Assembly: GCF_008365315.1 (NCBI RefSeq)
Contig: NZ_CP043507.1
Span: forward strand, 62,001 to 126,000
DNA: 64,000 nucleotides
Origin: Acetobacter vaccinii
GTDB taxonomy: Bacteria; Pseudomonadota; Alphaproteobacteria; Acetobacterales; Acetobacteraceae
Direction of reading: 5' to 3'
Under the pieces are notes generated by a model that was not told where the DNA came from, searched no databases, and saw only the letters and a program-made list of their open reading frames with translations. Positions 33,378 to 42,682 of the stretch are shown here, piece by piece (position 1 is the first letter of the stretch; each line of letters begins with the position of its first letter). The position numbers and the translations under genes are program-made.

Positions 33378-34183
33378 GCCCTGAGGAGCCCGGTCCGGAG
33401 AGCGATGGTTCTCCGGACATCATGACATCCGAGTTTCAGGGATCTCTTGCGCGTCTTGTGGCGCTTGCCCGGTCGCACCGGATCGACGTGGCGGCGCTTC
33501 CGCTCGATGAACTGATGACACAACTGGAGCATGCCCTGGCGACGGAAATGAAAGTGTCTCTCAGCCGCTCTGGTGAATGGCTTATGCTAGGTGTTTGGCT
33601 GGTGTGGCTTCGTTCCACGCTTCTGGCTCCGCAGGACGGTAACGTGTCGCCCGATACCGTGGTGACGGCCGATGCGTTGCGTTCGCGCCAGGATGATCTT
33701 CAGGCGGGGAGGGCGCTTGCGGCATGGCTGGATCGTCGACCGCGACTGGGCTCCGACGTCTTCCCACGTGGACGTCCGGAAGAACAGTGCATGATGAACC
33801 CGAACGCCGAACCCAGGATTGATGTCATTGAGTTTCTATGGACGGCAATGCAACTGTTGGGACCTCCACCTGATCCGACGTTGTTTGAAAGTCATTATCG
33901 TCCGGCCTCATTGCCACTGTTCACGTTCAGCCAGGCTCGGGAGTGGGTGAGGGTAGCTCTGGATGCCGACGGCGCCCGTATCCGGCAATTTCGTGATTTT
34001 CTGCCTGAGGTCACTTCTCCCCCCGGGGGAAAGGACAGCGACACTTGGCTGCGTTCCCGATCAGCCGTCACCAGCACATTCAGCGCTTGCCTGGAGATGG
34101 TTAAAATGGGTGACATCATCCTGTCACAGCCCGAACCCTGGCAGGAGATGACTGCCGAGAGAAGAGGGGAAGCTGATCGTTGA
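33374..34183 (+). CDS. ScpA (kleisin)-like protein
   Basis: A 269-aa protein. Residues about 22-90 (FQGSLARLVALARSHRIDVAALPLDELM..., EWLMLGVWLVWLRSTLLAP) follow the ScpA N-terminal pattern FEGPLDLLLxLxRxxxIDxxxIxxxxLxxQYL...LVMAAxLxxLKSxxLLP. ScpA is the kleisin subunit of the SMC condensin complex; copies next to recombinases on plasmids are of unknown role. The C-terminal half is not clearly ScpA-like. The start overlaps the 230-aa gene; the TTG/GTG choice is uncertain. Confidence 0.55.
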   Translation: MSPEEPGPESDGSPDIMTSEFQGSLARLVALARSHRIDVAALPLDELMTQLEHALATEMKVSLSRSGEWLMLGVWLVWLRSTLLAPQDGNVSPDTVVTADALRSRQDDLQAGRALAAWLDRRPRLGSDVFPRGRPEEQCMMNPNAEPRIDVIEFLWTAMQLLGPPPDPTLFESHYRPASLPLFTFSQAREWVRVALDADGARIRQFRDFLPEVTSPPGGKDSDTWLRSRSAVTSTFSACLEMVKMGDIILSQPEPWQEMTAERRGEADR

Positions 34184-34612
34184 TTTTGACTCAAAACCTG
34201 AAGTCTACACTCTGTGGAAGGCAGCAGAAATCAACAACACGTTTATGACCGTGTTTTCTGTCGGAGAGCCGCCATTGAAGCGATTTCGAGTGGGAAAGAG
34301 TGTATTGATTATAAAGGTCTGTCTGCTGAACGTGTCTGGGGAGGAATTATGGCTTCCGGGTGAGTGAGATAAGCAGCTGACATACAGTGGGTGCTAGCGT
34401 GGGAGCCTCTGACCAGACATTCAGTTTTCGCCTCATGTGAGACACGCGTCATAGCGATTTGGTTTCCGCATAGCGGACAGTCTGGAAATGGCCTTCGAAT
34501 GTCCATTCAACGGTCATTTTCTGGACAGGTTGAAAATGGGCGTTCCGGACTAGCCGAACGGCATCCGTTGGGTTAGCATTGGCGTCAAGTTTTCAATGTT
34601 CCGGTTTCGTCA
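34184..34612. other. Degenerate intergenic region before the second RM module
   Basis: No gene with convincing start and codon use. It contains a diverged half of the hairpin-repeat family (34430-34485) and, before the recombinase start, repeated TGTCCATTC, CATTTTCTGGACAG and GAAAATGGGCGTTCCGGAC motifs that could be recombinase sites. Confidence 0.4.
34430..34485. repeat. Diverged partial copy of the module-separating repeat
   Basis: GAGACACG...ATAGCGATTTGGTTTCCGCATAGCGGACA here resembles the right flank of the repeat at 60.4 kb (AGACACG...ATAGCGGTTTGATTTCCGCATAACGGACA). The hairpin core is absent. Confidence 0.45.
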
Positions 34613-35185
34613 ATGAATCAGCGTATTGGATATGCGCGGGTCTCCACGGAAGACCAGCATCTGGATCTACAGCGCGACGCGCTTCAGAAGGCCGGGTGCG
34701 GTATCATCTATGAAGAGGCCGCGAGCGGTAAGAGCGCCACACGCCCTGAGCTTGAGCAGTGCCGCAAGGCTCTTCGTAGCGGCGACACGCTCGTGGTGTG
34801 GCGCTTAGACAGGCTCGGTCGCAGTCTACCCGACTTGGTGCAGATTGTGGCCGATCTTGAACGCAGCGGCATCAGCTTCGAAAGCCTAACCGAGAAAATT
34901 GAAACCCGCAGTGCTGCTGGAAAGCTCGTTTTTCACGTGTTTGCTGCCCTGGCGGAGTTCGAGCGTAGCCTGATCCGCGAGCGCACCCATGCTGGCCTAG
35001 CCGCAGCGCGCGCTAGAGGCCGCTCCGGTGGCCGCAAACCTAAGCTTGGGGAGAAGCAGGTCCGCGAGATCAAGGCGCTCCTGCGCGACCCAGAAATCCA
35101 GGTTGCTGACGTGGCCCGACGTTACGGAGTTTCCCGGACCACGCTTTACAAGCACGTAGGCGTCGTTGCCCCGAGGCATTCATGA
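34613..35185 (+). CDS. Serine recombinase (resolvase/DNA invertase family)
   Basis: A 190-aa recombinase with IGYARVSTEDQHLDLQRDAL (catalytic Ser near residue 10), VWRLDRLGRSLPDL, SLTEKIETRSAAGKLVFH and RARGRSGGRKPK, then a C-terminal helix-turn-helix (VADVARRYGVSRTTLYKHV). It directly precedes the Type I RM genes, 43 bases before hsdR, and lies next to a diverged copy of the repeats found between modules. It may resolve or invert DNA at such sites (inference). Distinct from the resolvase at 1891. Confidence 0.9.
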   Translation: MNQRIGYARVSTEDQHLDLQRDALQKAGCGIIYEEAASGKSATRPELEQCRKALRSGDTLVVWRLDRLGRSLPDLVQIVADLERSGISFESLTEKIETRSAAGKLVFHVFAALAEFERSLIRERTHAGLAAARARGRSGGRKPKLGEKQVREIKALLRDPEIQVADVARRYGVSRTTLYKHVGVVAPRHS

Positions 35186-35228
35186 CTTTTGCGGGACATC
35201 AACACTCGATCAAGAACCGAGGTGTACG

Positions 35229-38200
35229 ATGAATTCGTTGAACTTCGGTTTTTTAGCGCCGCACAACAAACAACTAGTGACTCTTGGTGGTCTCGCGGAA
35301 AGCTATTTCCCTAGCGATCCCTCCACGGCGATCGTGAAGCTGCGACAGTTCGCAGAATTGATGGCGAAGCTGGTCGCTGCCCATCATGCGGTTTATCGTG
35401 ATGAGCGTGAAACATTCGAAGAAACCCTGCGACGCATTTCTTATGATCGCCTGATACCGAAAGAAGCCGCTGATATTTTCCATGCCTTGCGGAAGGCCGG
35501 AAACAGCGCGGTGCATGAAGCAACGGGCGACCACTCTACCGCCCTTACGGCGTTGAAACTCGCTTGGTCGCTCGGTATCTGGTTTCATAGGACTTATGGC
35601 CGTGCAGCAAACTTTCGGTCCGGTGCCTTTGTTCCGCCGCGCAAGCCCGTCGATGCGACGGTTGCGCTGCGCGAAGAGATCGAAAATCTTAGGCAAAAAG
35701 TAGCGGAAACTGAAGGTGATGCGGCGCGCGCTCGACTTGAGGCTGACGAACACGCTCACGCGCGGGAGGCAGTAGAAGAGAGGTTGACGCGCGAGGCTGA
35801 GGAGCGTTCCGCTTGGGAGAAGATCGCTCAGGACATCGATGCCGAGAAGGCCGAGGTCATTGCCAAGCTCGCTGCGCTCCAAGCCGAGGCGGAGGCCACC
35901 CCTCGCGCTGTCGCTGCTCAGTTGGTGGAGCGAGGCGAAAAGGCTGCGATAAAGATCGACCTCGACGAGGCGGAAACACGCGCGCTCATAGACCAGCAAC
36001 TTTGTGACCGTGGATGGGAGGTCAACACCCGCGAGCTTCGATATGGCAAGGGTGTCCGCCCGGCTAAAGGCCGTAATCTTGCTATCGCTGAATGGCCTAC
36101 TGCAAATGGCCCGGCTGATTACGCCTTGTTTGTTGGAACCACCCTGGTCGGGGTCGTGGAAGCGAAGCGCCGCCGGAAGAATGTTTCCGCTGCAATCGAT
36201 CAGGCTGAGCGTTATTCGGTCAGCATCAAGAATAGCGCCGATTTCATTTACGCCGGTGGCCCTTGGGGTGAGCACAGAGTGCCATTTGTGTTCAGCGCGA
36301 ATGGCAGATCTTATCTCAGGCAAATCGAGACAGAGAGCGGCATCTGGTTCCGTGACACCCGGCGCACCGCGAACCATCGCCGCGCATTGGTTGACTGGCC
36401 AACGCCGGAAGGTCTGACCGGCCTGCTTGAAGTCAATCAAGATGCTGCTGATGCCGCGCTACAGGCGCAGCCGTTCGAATTCGGCTTTCCGCTTCGCCAT
36501 TATCAGGAAAGCGCCATCCGGTCCGTGGAAGCCGCCCTGTCGGCTGAGCAGCGAGCTGTTCTGGTCGCGATGGCAACCGGAACTGGAAAGACCAAGCTGG
36601 CCATCGCCATGCTGTACCGCTTGCTCTCAGTGAAGCGGTTCCGGCGCATATGCTTCGTGGTTGATCGCAGCGCCCTTGGCGATCAGACTGAGGGAGAGTT
36701 TTCGACAACCAAAGTCGTATCCGGCAAGACATTCGCGGAAATCTTTGGCCTAAAGGGGCTGGGAGACGTGACCCCGGATGTGGAAACCAAGGTCCACATC
36801 TGCACTATTCAGGGCTTGGTAAAGCGTGTGCTGTTCGCCGCCGATGCCGCATCCGTGCCGCCTGTGGACCAATATGACCTGATGGTCATCGACGAATGCC
36901 ATCGGGGCTATCTGCTCGACCGGGAAATGTCTGATGCCGAACTAAGCTTCCGGGGGCAGGACGACTACATCTCCAAATATCGGCGCGTGCTGGACTATTT
37001 CGACGCGGTCAAGATCGGCCTGACGGCCACGCCTGCACTTCACACCACGGATATTTTCGGTGATCCAGTCTTCACCTATTCCTATCGCGAAGCCGTGGTG
37101 GATGGATTCCTAATTGACCATGAGCCGCCAATCCGCATCGAAACAGCGCTGGCGCGCGCGGGTATCAAATTCGAGAAGGATGAAGAGCTTGAGTTGCTCA
37201 ACACCCGGACCGGCGAAGTCGATCTGACCCATGCGCCGGACGAACTCCGTTTTGAGGTTGAGGCATTCAACCGAAAGGTCATCACCCCAGACTTCAACCG
37301 CGTTGTGGCAGAGGAACTAGCGCGGCACATCGATCCAGCGCTACCCGGTAAAACGCTGATCTTCGCAGCCACCGATGCCCATGCGGATATAGTGGTCAGC
37401 GCGATCAAAACCGCGTTTGCTGAGCACTATGGCGAGATTGACGACGCAGCCGTAAAAAAAATCACCGGTAGCGTGGACAAGGTGAAGAACTGGATTCGTT
37501 CGTTTCGCAACGATGCCAATCCGCAAATCGTTGTGACCGTCGACCTCCTTACCACTGGCATTGACGTGCCAAAGATCACCAATCTCGTGTTCCTGCGCCG
37601 GGTGAACAGCCGTATCCTCTATGAACAGATGATTGGCCGCGCAACGCGCCAGTGTCCGGAAATAGGCAAAGAAATCTTCCGGATTTTCGACGCGGTCGAT
37701 CTCTATCCTCACCTCCAAAACATGACCGACATGAAGCCGGTCGTCGTCAACCCCTCGATCAGCTTCGCCCAGCTCGTCCACGAGATGACGGAAGCGCAGA
37801 ATGATGAGCAGCTGGAGGCCATTCGCGAACAGCTCGCCGTGAAGCTGCGTCGTCGGATCAAAAAGCTGACCGATGATGCAAGACAGCAGTTTGAAGCCTC
37901 AGCGGGCGAAACGCCGGAGGAGATGCTGCAACGGGTCATGTCTGGCGATGCACCGGGCCTTGCCGCATGGCTGAAAGATCGTGCCGCGATAGGCCCTATC
38001 CTCGATTGGCAGGCTGATGGCGACAATGCCAGCCACGTCCCGATTTCCAAACACGCGGATCATATCGCTGAAGTGTCGCGTGGTTATGGCAGCGGCGCGA
38101 AGCCTGAGGATTTTCTGGACAGCTTCGCCGCCTTCGTGCGCGACAATATCAACACGATCGCAGCACTTAAAGTCGTCGTGCAACGGCCTCGGGATCTCAC

Positions 38201-38606
38201 CCGTGCCGATCTAAAGGCATTGCGCCTTGCCCTCGACTCCAAGGGCTTTTCCGACGCCAATCTGCGCCGTGCTTGGGCGGATGCGCGCAATGAAGAAATC
38301 GCCGCGTCTGTCATCGGTTTCGTCCGACAGGCCGCCCTGGGTGATGCCCTGATCCCCTATGAAGACCGTGTGCGACACGCGATGCGCGGCATCATGGCGA
38401 GCCGTGCATGGACGGACCCACAGAAACGCTGGCTCAAGCGGATTGGCGAGCAGATCGAAAAAGAAATTGTGGTGGATCGTGTCGCTATCGACAAGGAGCC
38501 GTTTATCGCCGATGGCGGCTTCAATCGCCTTAATAAAGTGTTCGGCGGAGAGCTGGAAAGCATTCTCGCCGGGATTAACGAAGAGTTGTGGAAGAAGACC
38601 GCGTAA
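35229..38606 (+). CDS. hsdR: Type I restriction-modification system, restriction subunit (DUF4145 type)
   Basis: About 1125 aa from the ATG at 35229 (GAGG 6 bases upstream). The N-terminus (LGGLAESYFPSDPSTAIVKLRQFAELMAKLVAAH, in part) is a DUF4145-like domain, then a coiled coil (about 145-230), the nuclease motif VGVVEAKRRRK near residue 305, Walker A MATGTGKTK near 447, DECH (VIDECHRGY) near 552, GLTATP, and QMIGRATRQ. The C-terminal helical domain completes a normal HsdR. It opens an operon hsdR-hsdM-hsdS-mrr with almost no spacing; unrelated in sequence to the first RM system. Confidence 0.93.
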   Translation: MNSLNFGFLAPHNKQLVTLGGLAESYFPSDPSTAIVKLRQFAELMAKLVAAHHAVYRDERETFEETLRRISYDRLIPKEAADIFHALRKAGNSAVHEATGDHSTALTALKLAWSLGIWFHRTYGRAANFRSGAFVPPRKPVDATVALREEIENLRQKVAETEGDAARARLEADEHAHAREAVEERLTREAEERSAWEKIAQDIDAEKAEVIAKLAALQAEAEATPRAVAAQLVERGEKAAIKIDLDEAETRALIDQQLCDRGWEVNTRELRYGKGVRPAKGRNLAIAEWPTANGPADYALFVGTTLVGVVEAKRRRKNVSAAIDQAERYSVSIKNSADFIYAGGPWGEHRVPFVFSANGRSYLRQIETESGIWFRDTRRTANHRRALVDWPTPEGLTGLLEVNQDAADAALQAQPFEFGFPLRHYQESAIRSVEAALSAEQRAVLVAMATGTGKTKLAIAMLYRLLSVKRFRRICFVVDRSALGDQTEGEFSTTKVVSGKTFAEIFGLKGLGDVTPDVETKVHICTIQGLVKRVLFAADAASVPPVDQYDLMVIDECHRGYLLDREMSDAELSFRGQDDYISKYRRVLDYFDAVKIGLTATPALHTTDIFGDPVFTYSYREAVVDGFLIDHEPPIRIETALARAGIKFEKDEELELLNTRTGEVDLTHAPDELRFEVEAFNRKVITPDFNRVVAEELARHIDPALPGKTLIFAATDAHADIVVSAIKTAFAEHYGEIDDAAVKKITGSVDKVKNWIRSFRNDANPQIVVTVDLLTTGIDVPKITNLVFLRRVNSRILYEQMIGRATRQCPEIGKEIFRIFDAVDLYPHLQNMTDMKPVVVNPSISFAQLVHEMTEAQNDEQLEAIREQLAVKLRRRIKKLTDDARQQFEASAGETPEEMLQRVMSGDAPGLAAWLKDRAAIGPILDWQADGDNASHVPISKHADHIAEVSRGYGSGAKPEDFLDSFAAFVRDNINTIAALKVVVQRPRDLTRADLKALRLALDSKGFSDANLRRAWADARNEEIAASVIGFVRQAALGDALIPYEDRVRHAMRGIMASRAWTDPQKRWLKRIGEQIEKEIVVDRVAIDKEPFIADGGFNRLNKVFGGELESILAGINEELWKKTA

Positions 38607-40073
38607 ATGAGCACGACCACTGACATCGTCGCCAAGCTTTGGAGCCTGTGCAACGTCTTGCGCGATGATGGCGTCACCTACAACGAATATGTGACAGAGC
38701 TGACTTACCTTCTTTTCCTCAAGATGCTGGAAGAGACAGGTAGGGAAGAGCGTTTGCCGAAAGATTGGCGATGGGGCCTGCTTGCCAAACGAGAAGGCTT
38801 GGAACAGCTAGATTATTACAAGGCGATGTTGCTGGAACTCGGCAAGGCAAAAGATGCGCTCGTCAGCGCAATCTTCATCGACGCCCAGACCCGTCTGCGT
38901 AAGCCAACCAACCTCAAAGCACTAACGTCCAACATCGATCAGCTCGACTGGTTCTCTGCCCGCGAAGAGGGGCTGGGCAACCTCTATGAAGGTCTGTTGG
39001 AAAAGAACGCGGCCGACAAGAAATCCGGTGCAGGACAATACTTCACGCCCCGCCCGCTGATCGACTGCATCGTGCGCCTGATGCAGCCACAGCCGGGCGA
39101 AGTGATCCAGGACCCAGCCGGTGGAACGGCGGGTTTCCTCGTCGCGGCCGATCGCTACATCAAGGATCACACGGACGATCTCTACACACTGACCGAGCAA
39201 CAAGCCTTCTTCCAGCGGCACAACGCATTCTCTGGCGCAGAATTGGTGCCGGATACCCATCGCCTGAGCATGATGAATTTGCTTCTTCACGGCATCGAAG
39301 GCGGGATGGAGAATATCGACACGCTGTCCCCCGATGGGGAGTCGTTGCCCAAGGCTAATCTGATCCTGACCAATCCGCCTTTCGGCACCAAGAAGGGTGG
39401 AGGACGTCCGACCCGTTCCGACTTCTCGATCACGGCGGATACGTCGAACAAGCAGCTTGCCTTTGTCGAGCATATCGTGCGCGCGTTAGCTCCCGGTGGC
39501 CGCGCCGCTGTGGTTATCCCCGATAACGTACTGTTCGAGGATAATACCGGTCGCCGCCTGCGCACTTGGCTGATGGACTTGTGCGACCTGCACACCATCC
39601 TGCGCCTGCCGACCGGAATTTTCTACGCGCAGGGCGTCAAGACCAACGTGCTGTTCTTCCGGCGTGGCAAAAGCGCCAAGGGCAACACCAAGGCGGTCTG
39701 GGTCTATGACATGCGGGCGAATGCTCCGGCCTATGGCAAGACACGACCGCTGACCGTTGCCGACTTTGCGGATTTTGAGAAGGCGTATGGCGCGGACGCC
39801 AATGGCGGATCCAAACGGCGAGATGGCGGGAAGGACAGCCGTTGGCGCAAGTTCGATCGTGCCGCCATCAGCGGTCGTAATGACAACCTCGACATAAGCT
39901 GGCTTCGGGACACCGAAGCAGAAGCGGAAGAGACGTTGACCGAGCCGGAGGACATCGCCGCCGCTATCATTGGCCATTTAAAAGCAGCGCTAGAGGAAAT
40001 TGAAACGCTGTCGGAGGAACTTGAGCCGGATAGCGTTGAAGAGGCCTCTGCTGTTGCGGAGGTGGCGGAATGA
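38607..40073 (+). CDS. hsdM: Type I restriction-modification system, methyltransferase subunit
   Basis: A 488-aa HsdM starting immediately after the hsdR stop. The N-terminal helical domain (KLWSLCNVLRDDGVTYNEYVTELTYLLFLKML, in part) is followed by ADKKSGAGQYFTPRPLI, motif I DPAGGTAGFLV near residue 168, and catalytic NPPF near residue 253. The acidic C-terminus (EEIETLSEELEPDSVEEASAV) is unusual. It modifies adenine in the target chosen by HsdS. Overlaps hsdS by 4 bases. Confidence 0.95.
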   Translation: MSTTTDIVAKLWSLCNVLRDDGVTYNEYVTELTYLLFLKMLEETGREERLPKDWRWGLLAKREGLEQLDYYKAMLLELGKAKDALVSAIFIDAQTRLRKPTNLKALTSNIDQLDWFSAREEGLGNLYEGLLEKNAADKKSGAGQYFTPRPLIDCIVRLMQPQPGEVIQDPAGGTAGFLVAADRYIKDHTDDLYTLTEQQAFFQRHNAFSGAELVPDTHRLSMMNLLLHGIEGGMENIDTLSPDGESLPKANLILTNPPFGTKKGGGRPTRSDFSITADTSNKQLAFVEHIVRALAPGGRAAVVIPDNVLFEDNTGRRLRTWLMDLCDLHTILRLPTGIFYAQGVKTNVLFFRRGKSAKGNTKAVWVYDMRANAPAYGKTRPLTVADFADFEKAYGADANGGSKRRDGGKDSRWRKFDRAAISGRNDNLDISWLRDTEAEAEETLTEPEDIAAAIIGHLKAALEEIETLSEELEPDSVEEASAVAEVAE

Positions 40074-41533
40074 GTGATTTGCCGCAAGGGTGGATAAATA
40101 TGACGCTTGCTGAAGTTGGCCGGTGGGGTAGCGGTGGTACACCCAAGGCGTCGACTTCGTCATATTACGGTGGAACCATACCGTGGATACGCAGCGGGGA
40201 TTTGCCGGACGGTCTAATAGTGGGGCATGAGATCACCCTCACCGTTTCAGGCATCGAAAATAGTGCTGCCAAATGGGTGAAAGGTGGCGCTGTTCTTGTC
40301 GCGATGTATGGTGCGACAATAGGTAGGCTGGGTATCACGACATATCCAGTGACGACAAACCAAGCTGTCGCTTTCATTGAACCTAGCTCCAGCATTGACG
40401 TGCGCTATCTGTTCGAAAACTTGCGATTTCGAAAGCCAGATCTTGTTGCCCTGGGGCAAGGCGGAGCACAACCGAATATCAGTCAGGAAATATTGAAAGC
40501 GCAGGCGTTCCCACTCGCACCACTTCGCGAACAGCGACGGATCGTGGCGAAGATCGACAGCCTCACCGGCAAATCCAGACGCGCCCGCGACCATCTCGAC
40601 CACATTCCCCGCCTCGTCGAGAAATACAAACAGGCCATCCTCGCCGCCGCCTTCCGGGGCGATTTAACACGTGACTGGCGCGAGGCACACGATGACATAA
40701 TTCCGATATCGCAACGGCATCATTCAGTTGAAAAATTCCGAAAAAAAGCGGTTAAAATTGTTCGCCGCAAATCACCCCTATCGATACCAAATCATCAATT
40801 ACCTGTGCACTGGGGGTGGCTTTCGCCTGATCAAATTGCTGATGATTCGTCGTATTCGCTCGGAATCGGACCGTTTGGAAGCAATCTCGTACGCACGGAT
40901 TATCGAGATAGCGGCGTCAGACTGGTGTTCGTTAGAGACGTCCGACGCGGGATTTTTGGAATCGATGACGCCAAATACGTCACGACTGAAAAAGCAAATG
41001 AACTAGCACCACATTTGGTAATTTCAGGGGACGTGCTGATTACCAAGATGGGTGCCCCTCCCGGCGACACTGCCATATATCCTTTAGGAGAGCCACCGGC
41101 GATCATTACCGCTGACTGCATTAAGCTCCGTCCGCATCCGGGCTTAACCTGTGCAAAATATTTGATGCACTGTATCCGCGACGAAATCGTGAAACTTCAG
41201 CTTGAAGCAATTACGAAAGGCGTTGCGCAACAAAAGGTTAGCCTCGACGGGTTCCGTCAACTCGCCTTACCAATCCCACCGCTTGAAGAGCAAGATGAAA
41301 TAGTCAGTCGTATCGAAACCGCCTTTAGGTGGATCGACCGTCTCGCTGCCAACGCCACCAGCGCCCGCAAATTGATCGACCAACTCGATCAATCAGTGTT
41401 GGCCAAAGCCTTCAAAGGCGAACTCGTTCCACAAGACCTTGCTGACGAACCCGCCAGTGCTTTGCTCGAACGCATCCGGGCAGAACGTGCGGCCGCGCTA
41501 AAGGCCAAGCGCGGCCGCAAGAAGGCGGCCTGA
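40070..41533 (+). CDS. hsdS: Type I restriction-modification system, specificity subunit
   Basis: A 487-aa HsdS with two target-recognition domains (about 1-155 and 230-420). The first (GWINMTLAEVGRWGSGGTPKAS...) is GC-moderate, while the second is visibly more AT-rich (for example 40700-40830), as expected for a swapped domain. Conserved spacers are APLREQRRIVAKIDSL and PPLEEQDEIVSRIETAF; the end is basic (KAKRGRKKAA). Completes the second Type I system. Confidence 0.93.
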   Translation: MSDLPQGWINMTLAEVGRWGSGGTPKASTSSYYGGTIPWIRSGDLPDGLIVGHEITLTVSGIENSAAKWVKGGAVLVAMYGATIGRLGITTYPVTTNQAVAFIEPSSSIDVRYLFENLRFRKPDLVALGQGGAQPNISQEILKAQAFPLAPLREQRRIVAKIDSLTGKSRRARDHLDHIPRLVEKYKQAILAAAFRGDLTRDWREAHDDIIPISQRHHSVEKFRKKAVKIVRRKSPLSIPNHQLPVHWGWLSPDQIADDSSYSLGIGPFGSNLVRTDYRDSGVRLVFVRDVRRGIFGIDDAKYVTTEKANELAPHLVISGDVLITKMGAPPGDTAIYPLGEPPAIITADCIKLRPHPGLTCAKYLMHCIRDEIVKLQLEAITKGVAQQKVSLDGFRQLALPIPPLEEQDEIVSRIETAFRWIDRLAANATSARKLIDQLDQSVLAKAFKGELVPQDLADEPASALLERIRAERAAALKAKRGRKKAA

Positions 41534-41537
41534 CCCC

Positions 41538-42455
41538 ATGGCCATTCCTGATTACCAGACATTGATGCTGCCGGTCCTGCGCCTCGCCGCTGCTGGCGAG
41601 CAGCGCGTGGCCGATGCCGCCGAGCAGATTGCCGATGATCTCGGCATCAGTCCCGATGAACGCGAAGAAATGCTACCCAGCGGACGGCAACGCCTGCTTC
41701 ACAACCGTATCCATTGGGCAAAATTCTATCTGTCCAAGGCGGGCCTCGTGGCGTCGCCTAAGCGGGGACGCTTCGTTGCGACCGATACCGGACGGGCGCT
41801 GCTGGCAACCAATCCCACACGCATCGGTGTGAACGAACTGAAGGACTATGAGGGCTTTCGTGAGTTTTTCAGCGGTCAGAAATCTTCTGACGACGATGCT
41901 GTGCCTGTTACCATCGCCCCGACAGTCGAAACCGGCACGCCGGAGGAACAGATTGAGGCGGCCTATCAAGCCGTTCAATCGGCCCTCCGCGCGGACCTGT
42001 TGGAACGCATCGTCCAGAACACGCCAGCTTTCTTCGAGCAACTGATCGTCGATCTGCTGATCGCCATGGGCTATGGCGGGTCGCACAAGAATGCGGCCAC
42101 CCAGCTCGGCCGTTCGGGCGACGGCGGCGTGGACGGCGTCATCAACGAGGACCGGTTGGGACTGGACCGGGTCTACGTTCAAGCCAAGCGCTACGCTGAA
42201 ACAACGGTCGGCCGTCCTGATGTGCAGGCCTTCGTCGGCAGCTTGGTCGGCCACGGTGCCACGAAGGGCGTGTTTGTCACTACCTCGACCTTCAGCAGTC
42301 AGGCGAGGGACTACGTTAAGCACCTCGCCCAGAGAGTCATCCTGATCGATGGGGAGCGGCTGACCGACCTGATGATCGAATATGGCGTCGGCGTTCGTGT
42401 TAGTCGCAGGATTGAGTTCAAGCGGCTCGACGAGGACTTTTTTTCGGAGGAATAG
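41538..42455 (+). CDS. mrr: Mrr-type restriction endonuclease
   Basis: A 305-aa Mrr protein. It has an N-terminal winged-helix Mrr_N domain (about 1-90, ARVSPKRGRF-like wing: AGLVASPKRGRFVATDTGRALL) and a C-terminal PD-(D/E)xK nuclease. The core GRSGDGGVDGVI lies near residue 191 and VYVQAKRYAE near 213, with catalytic D...QxK. Mrr enzymes cut DNA with foreign methylation. Only 4 bases after hsdS, so it belongs to the same operon; together they would restrict both unmethylated and wrongly methylated DNA. Confidence 0.92.
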   Translation: MAIPDYQTLMLPVLRLAAAGEQRVADAAEQIADDLGISPDEREEMLPSGRQRLLHNRIHWAKFYLSKAGLVASPKRGRFVATDTGRALLATNPTRIGVNELKDYEGFREFFSGQKSSDDDAVPVTIAPTVETGTPEEQIEAAYQAVQSALRADLLERIVQNTPAFFEQLIVDLLIAMGYGGSHKNAATQLGRSGDGGVDGVINEDRLGLDRVYVQAKRYAETTVGRPDVQAFVGSLVGHGATKGVFVTTSTFSSQARDYVKHLAQRVILIDGERLTDLMIEYGVGVRVSRRIEFKRLDEDFFSEE

Positions 42456-42660
42456 CTCAGCAGTGCGCTACCGGATCAAGACTGTACCGTGCCAACGAGT
42501 ATTTTTTCCGGAAGGGGTATTTTTCATGGCATCGATGTCAATCGGAAATATAAATTACTGATTTTCCTATAGAAGTTTCTGTAATTTATAATCGAGTGGG
42601 AATTGTAGTTACGATTACTTCGAGATCTTGAATGTTCAGTTTCTCAAGTTTCCATCCGAA

Positions 42661-42682
42661 ACCGGACAGTCCGTTTGCCCCC
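42661..42682. repeat. Module-separating repeat A, left part (split by IS)
   Basis: ACCGGACAGTCCGTTTGCCCCC matches the lead-in of the other copies (GGACATTC.GCTTTCCCCC). It breaks off exactly where the IS1182-family element begins; the hairpin part continues at 44207 on the other side. Confidence 0.6.
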
